From NCBI GenBank assembly GCA_009699165.1, contig WLOR01000005.1, positions 1 through 26,508 on the forward strand: DNA of 26,508 nt, written 5' to 3'. The position numbers and the translations under genes were made by a program. The notes under the pieces are model-generated. The model was not told where the DNA came from. It saw only the letters and a list, made by a program, of their open reading frames with translations, and did not search any database. Below are positions 24,051 to 26,508 of this stretch, piece after piece; position 1 is the stretch's first letter; every line of letters starts with the position of its first letter. Origin of the DNA: Actinomycetota bacterium. GTDB lineage: Bacteria > Actinomycetota > Actinomycetes > Nanopelagicales > Nanopelagicaceae.

Positions 24051-24571
24051 GCTGCTAGAGCATCCTTTACCGAAGTTGTCCAAGTAATAAGATCTCGCAT
24101 ACCGGGCTTAATAAACCTCTCGGCCTCTAAGTGCACAACCAACTCGTGAAGTGGGTTATAAATTCCAAATGGGTCAAGGATTACAACAGGTTTGTTGTGA
24201 AACTTTAAGTAACGACCAACCCAGATTTCAAAAAACTCTTCAAGTGTTCCAGCTCCGCCAGGTAATGTAATAAAAGCATCAGAGATATCTGTAATCATTG
24301 CCTTGCGTTCGCCCATTGTCTCAACAACATGCAACTCATCATTGTCGTGATCGGCAAACTCAATATCAACGAGAGCCTGTGGAATTACGCCGACGGTTCT
24401 GCCACTTACGGCACGTGCACCACGCGAAACGGCGCCCATCATAGAGATGTGGCCACCTCCAGTAATGAGCTCCCATGAATTTCTACCGATGCCCTCGCCA
24501 AGTTCATAGGCAAGATCGACATATTTAGGGTCGATGGTCGGTGATGACGAGCAGAAAACTCCGATACGCAT
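24038..24571 (-). CDS. LOG family protein (TIGR00730; nucleotide 5'-monophosphate phosphoribohydrolase-like, Rv1205 type)
   Basis: 177 residues from ATG 24571. The N-terminus MRIGVFCSSSPTIDPKYVDL, GGGHISMMG (38-46), ERK with R89, and PGGAGTLEEFFE (104-115, with E112) are the LOG/lysine-decarboxylase-like motifs. The arginine and glutamate are the catalytic pair of cytokinin-activating phosphoribohydrolases. The HxSxMG variant of the glycine loop matches what I recall of mycobacterial Rv1205, so it is not a defect. It likely releases a base from a nucleotide monophosphate. A TATCCT hexamer 7 nt upstream suggests a leaderless start; a longer in-frame reading would run into dapD on the other strand and is rejected. 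Confidence 0.9.
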   Translation of the reverse strand: MRIGVFCSSSPTIDPKYVDLAYELGEGIGRNSWELITGGGHISMMGAVSRGARAVSGRTVGVIPQALVDIEFADHDNDELHVVETMGERKAMITDISDAFITLPGGAGTLEEFFEIWVGRYLKFHNKPVVILDPFGIYNPLHELVVHLEAERFIKPGMRDLITWTTSVKDALAACSK

Positions 24572-24578
24572 ACTGGCA

Positions 24579-24584
24579 AGGATA
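24579..24584 (-). promoter_or_regulatory. Putative -10 for leaderless LOG gene
   Basis: TATCCT on the minus strand, then TGCCAGT (7 nt), then ATG at 24571, within the 30-bp gap to dapD. Confidence 0.5.
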
Positions 24585-24589
24585 GGGGT

Positions 24590-24595
24590 TAGGCT
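24590..24595 (+). promoter_or_regulatory. Putative -10 for leaderless dapD
   Basis: TAGGCT followed by TAGCGC (6 nt) and ATG at 24602. The purine-rich AAGGATAGGGG further upstream is too distant from the ATG to be a normal ribosome site. Confidence 0.5.
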
Positions 24596-24601
24596 TAGCG
24601 C

Positions 24602-25519
24602 ATGAGCACTATTGCATCTGGCCACGCAATTACCACGATATCCAATGGCAAACTTCTTGACGCGTGGTTTCCAAATCCAACACTCAGCGGCCTGACTTCT
24701 GAACTTCCGCCCGAACTTGCGGCTATGGCTGGTCACGATGAGGCTCGTGGAGTTGAACGCGTTGTGGCGAGCATTGAAATCGATATCACGCTTGCTCCAA
24801 CTTCGGCGCTCGATGCATATCTTCGTCTGCATCTGTTATCTCATCGTTTAATAAAACCTCACGGTGCAAATCTGGATGGAATCTTTGGTCTTCTCAATAA
24901 TGTTGTTTGGACATCGGTAGGACCATGCGCAGTTGAGGATTTTGAACTCACTCGCGCACGCTTAAAAGCTATCCATGGCCATGTCAGTGTTTTTTCAATC
25001 GACAAGTTCCCTCGAATGGTTGATTACGTAATTCCAAGTGGAGTGCGCATCGCTGATGCCGATCGGGTGCGCTTGGGTGCTCATCTTGCATCTGGAACAA
25101 CAATCATGCATGAGGGTTTTGTTAATTTCAATGCCGGCACTTTAGGTACCTCAATGGTCGAGGGACGAATCTCTGCTGGAGTTGTTGTTGGCGATGGTAG
25201 TGATATCGGCGGTGGAGCATCGATTATGGGTACTTTGAGTGGCGGAGGTAAGCAGGTTATCTCTATCGGAGAAAAAACTCTGCTCGGCGCTAACTCAGGC
25301 TGTGGAATTTCATTGGGAGATAACTGTGTTATCGAAGCTGGTACTTACATTACTGCCGCATCTAAGTTGCGTTTGCCTGATGGAGAGATTGTAAAAGCGG
25401 CAACTTTATCTGGTGCAGATAATCTTCTATTTCGCCGCAACTCTTTAGATGGAGCACTTGAAGTAGTAAGTCGTACCGGAACCTGGGGCGGGCTCAATTC
25501 AATTCTGCATGCCAATTAA
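24602..25519 (+). CDS. dapD: 2,3,4,5-tetrahydropyridine-2,6-dicarboxylate N-succinyltransferase
   Basis: 305 residues. The N-terminal domain has the actinobacterial DapD sequence (LLDAWFPNP, then PHGANLDGIFGLLNNVVWT and GPCAVEDFE). The C-terminal left-handed beta-helix carries MHEGFVNFNAGTLGTSMVEG, GVVVGDGSDIGGGASIMGTL and GEKTLLGANSGCGISLGDN, with residues for succinyl-CoA binding. It transfers succinate to tetrahydrodipicolinate, directly feeding the later DapC step in lysine and meso-diaminopimelate synthesis. dapD next to a LOG gene resembles the Rv1201c-Rv1205 area; dapE, which lies there in mycobacteria, is not in this window. The last 21 nt overlap the opposing SpoIID-domain gene. Confidence 0.94.
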   Translation: MSTIASGHAITTISNGKLLDAWFPNPTLSGLTSELPPELAAMAGHDEARGVERVVASIEIDITLAPTSALDAYLRLHLLSHRLIKPHGANLDGIFGLLNNVVWTSVGPCAVEDFELTRARLKAIHGHVSVFSIDKFPRMVDYVIPSGVRIADADRVRLGAHLASGTTIMHEGFVNFNAGTLGTSMVEGRISAGVVVGDGSDIGGGASIMGTLSGGGKQVISIGEKTLLGANSGCGISLGDNCVIEAGTYITAASKLRLPDGEIVKAATLSGADNLLFRRNSLDGALEVVSRTGTWGGLNSILHAN

Positions 25520-26508
25520 ATCGAAATATGCAGATGGTAATTTAGCTCGACTTCTAAAGCTCTCCCCCCTAAGTGTGCTCTCAATACCCTGGCTTGAAAC
25601 CGCACGAATCTGACCAACGGTTCCGCTTTCATTTCTAGATAAAATCTCTAATGAGACGACATCTGGCAAAGAGAATGCAACTGCAACAACCGCCTGCGAA
25701 ATGCTGCGATCCCACATATAAAAACGTGGATTTAGCGATGTATCTAAACTTCCGGGATCATCGACAATTTGAGTAAAGCTCTTTTCGCTTCCCCAAGCAT
25801 TAACTGCCAACTCGGTTTTACCGCCCGAAGAAGAGAAAAAGTATGCGGTGATTGGTAGCCCTGCTTGCGTTAAGACTAAACCCGCGGTTTCGGTAACGGC
25901 ATTTTTCCACATTAATCCATATTTAATCTCGGCCTCTTTGGCATAACCTAAAAACATTTGATCGGAAATCTCTCCATAGAGATCACAGTCACACGATGAT
26001 TTGAAAGCTCCAGCTTTGCTCAGAGCATACGTGCGAGATGCAATCGCCTGAGCTTGAAGGGCTGCCGTTGGCCAATACGATGGCATTTCGCTTACGCCCC
26101 AAAGATACTCATCGGCCAATCGAACGGTGTTAGTGAGTTCTAATCGATACCCGAGGGCTTTATCTTTAACCGTGCGAACCTGTAACTGACCATAGCGATA
26201 TTTTGTAGTAGAACCGTTGTGATTGACGGAAATTAAAGCATCCACGCCAGATAGATATCTCGTCCCGCTCCACCGTATTGTTAAAGCACGACTCTTTGTG
26301 TAACTAACCGTCTTTTTACCCACCGAAACACTTGGAAGAACGCTCGCCCCTAACACAGAGAGTTTGAGTGTCGCCTTATTTGTAAACTCTGCAATTGGGT
26401 TCGAATCACTTTGATTTTTTATGTCACCCGAATAAACCTGTACTAATCCAGCATTTGTACCCGTTGAAATCTTCAATTCGTTGAGCAAATGTCCAATATT
26501 TATACGCA
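25499..26508 (-). CDS. SpoIID/LytB-domain secreted protein, C-terminal part (runs off the right edge)
   Basis: At least 336 residues; the reading frame stays open to the window edge, so the N-terminus lies outside. WGVSEMPSYWPTAALQAQAI, then ASRTYALS, is the core SpoIID signature. AYFFSSSGGKTE corresponds to the family's SS-GG region, and the C-terminal GESFRSRAKLPSAYFDLIG matches the usual W/S-FR...L-S-x-F end. In sporulating bacteria SpoIID is a lytic transglycosylase acting on denuded glycan. In actinobacteria such proteins are secreted and may act on peptidoglycan; they do not imply spores. A signal peptide and the YGHGxGMSQ-type N-terminal motif would be expected upstream. Confidence 0.85.
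   Translation of the reverse strand, partial: RINIGHLLNELKISTGTNAGLVQVYSGDIKNQSDSNPIAEFTNKATLKLSVLGASVLPSVSVGKKTVSYTKSRALTIRWSGTRYLSGVDALISVNHNGSTTKYRYGQLQVRTVKDKALGYRLELTNTVRLADEYLWGVSEMPSYWPTAALQAQAIASRTYALSKAGAFKSSCDCDLYGEISDQMFLGYAKEAEIKYGLMWKNAVTETAGLVLTQAGLPITAYFFSSSGGKTELAVNAWGSEKSFTQIVDDPGSLDTSLNPRFYMWDRSISQAVVAVAFSLPDVVSLEILSRNESGTVGQIRAVSSQGIESTLRGESFRSRAKLPSAYFDLIGMQN

Noticed and set aside
1..26508. Mobile elements, CRISPR, defence islands, tRNA or rRNA genes
   Set aside because: I found no transposase, integrase, repeat array or cloverleaf-like sequence. The gene content is conserved housekeeping and the gaps are too short.

Overview
The window reads as a compact, mid/low-GC actinobacterial chromosome segment. 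The evidence is a set of families largely confined to Actinobacteria: a WhiB-type iron-sulfur regulator, DUF3499, DUF5719, DUF3107, DUF3117, MoeZ, MshB (mycothiol), the actinobacterial DapC/DapD pair and a MgtE_N/CBS + DUF1003 pair. By eye the base composition is well below that of typical soil actinobacteria (not calculated). Together with near-zero intergenic space, this suggests a streamlined freshwater lineage such as the acI/Nanopelagicales group; that placement is inference.

Layout. (1) 1-7915, minus strand: fdxA-dapC-manC, then whiB with its own strong promoter, a large membrane glycosyltransferase and a secreted DUF5719 protein, then DUF3499 and the start of manB. This block links mannose-nucleotide supply and surface polysaccharide synthesis to a WhiB regulator. 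(2) 8012-9576, plus: a 66-residue SH3-like protein overlapping cysS. (3) 9573-11889, minus: moeZ-mshB-DUF6113 (sulfur-carrier activation and mycothiol). (4) 11985-14228, plus: TetR-DUF3107-rhlE, the same neighbourhood as Rv3206c-Rv3211 in mycobacteria as I recall it. (5) 14225-16607, minus: EamA transporter-PHP phosphoesterase-MarC. (6) 16630-18398, plus: MgtE_N/CBS-DUF1003. (7) 18369-24571, minus: LOG-SRPBCC, a free-standing sigma region-4 protein, DUF3117, pepA, O-methyltransferase, htrA, tatB, mrp. (8) 24602-25519, plus: dapD. (9) 25499-26508, minus: a SpoIID/LytB-domain protein running off the window.

No tRNA, rRNA, CRISPR, insertion sequence, prophage or phage-defence gene is visible, and no gene-free stretch exceeds about 130 bp. 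The gene content is mostly conserved core. The unusual signal is in gene architecture: eleven genes carry a TANNNT hexamer exactly 6-7 nt before the start codon, as expected of leaderless transcripts. One 22-bp divergent gap holds two -10 elements that share their TA step. All four convergent gene pairs overlap at their 3' ends. The whiB promoter (TTGACA-17-TGTAAT) carries a perfect 14-bp palindrome across its -10 element. Two small proteins, the SH3-like one and the sigma region-4 one, deserve a closer look.
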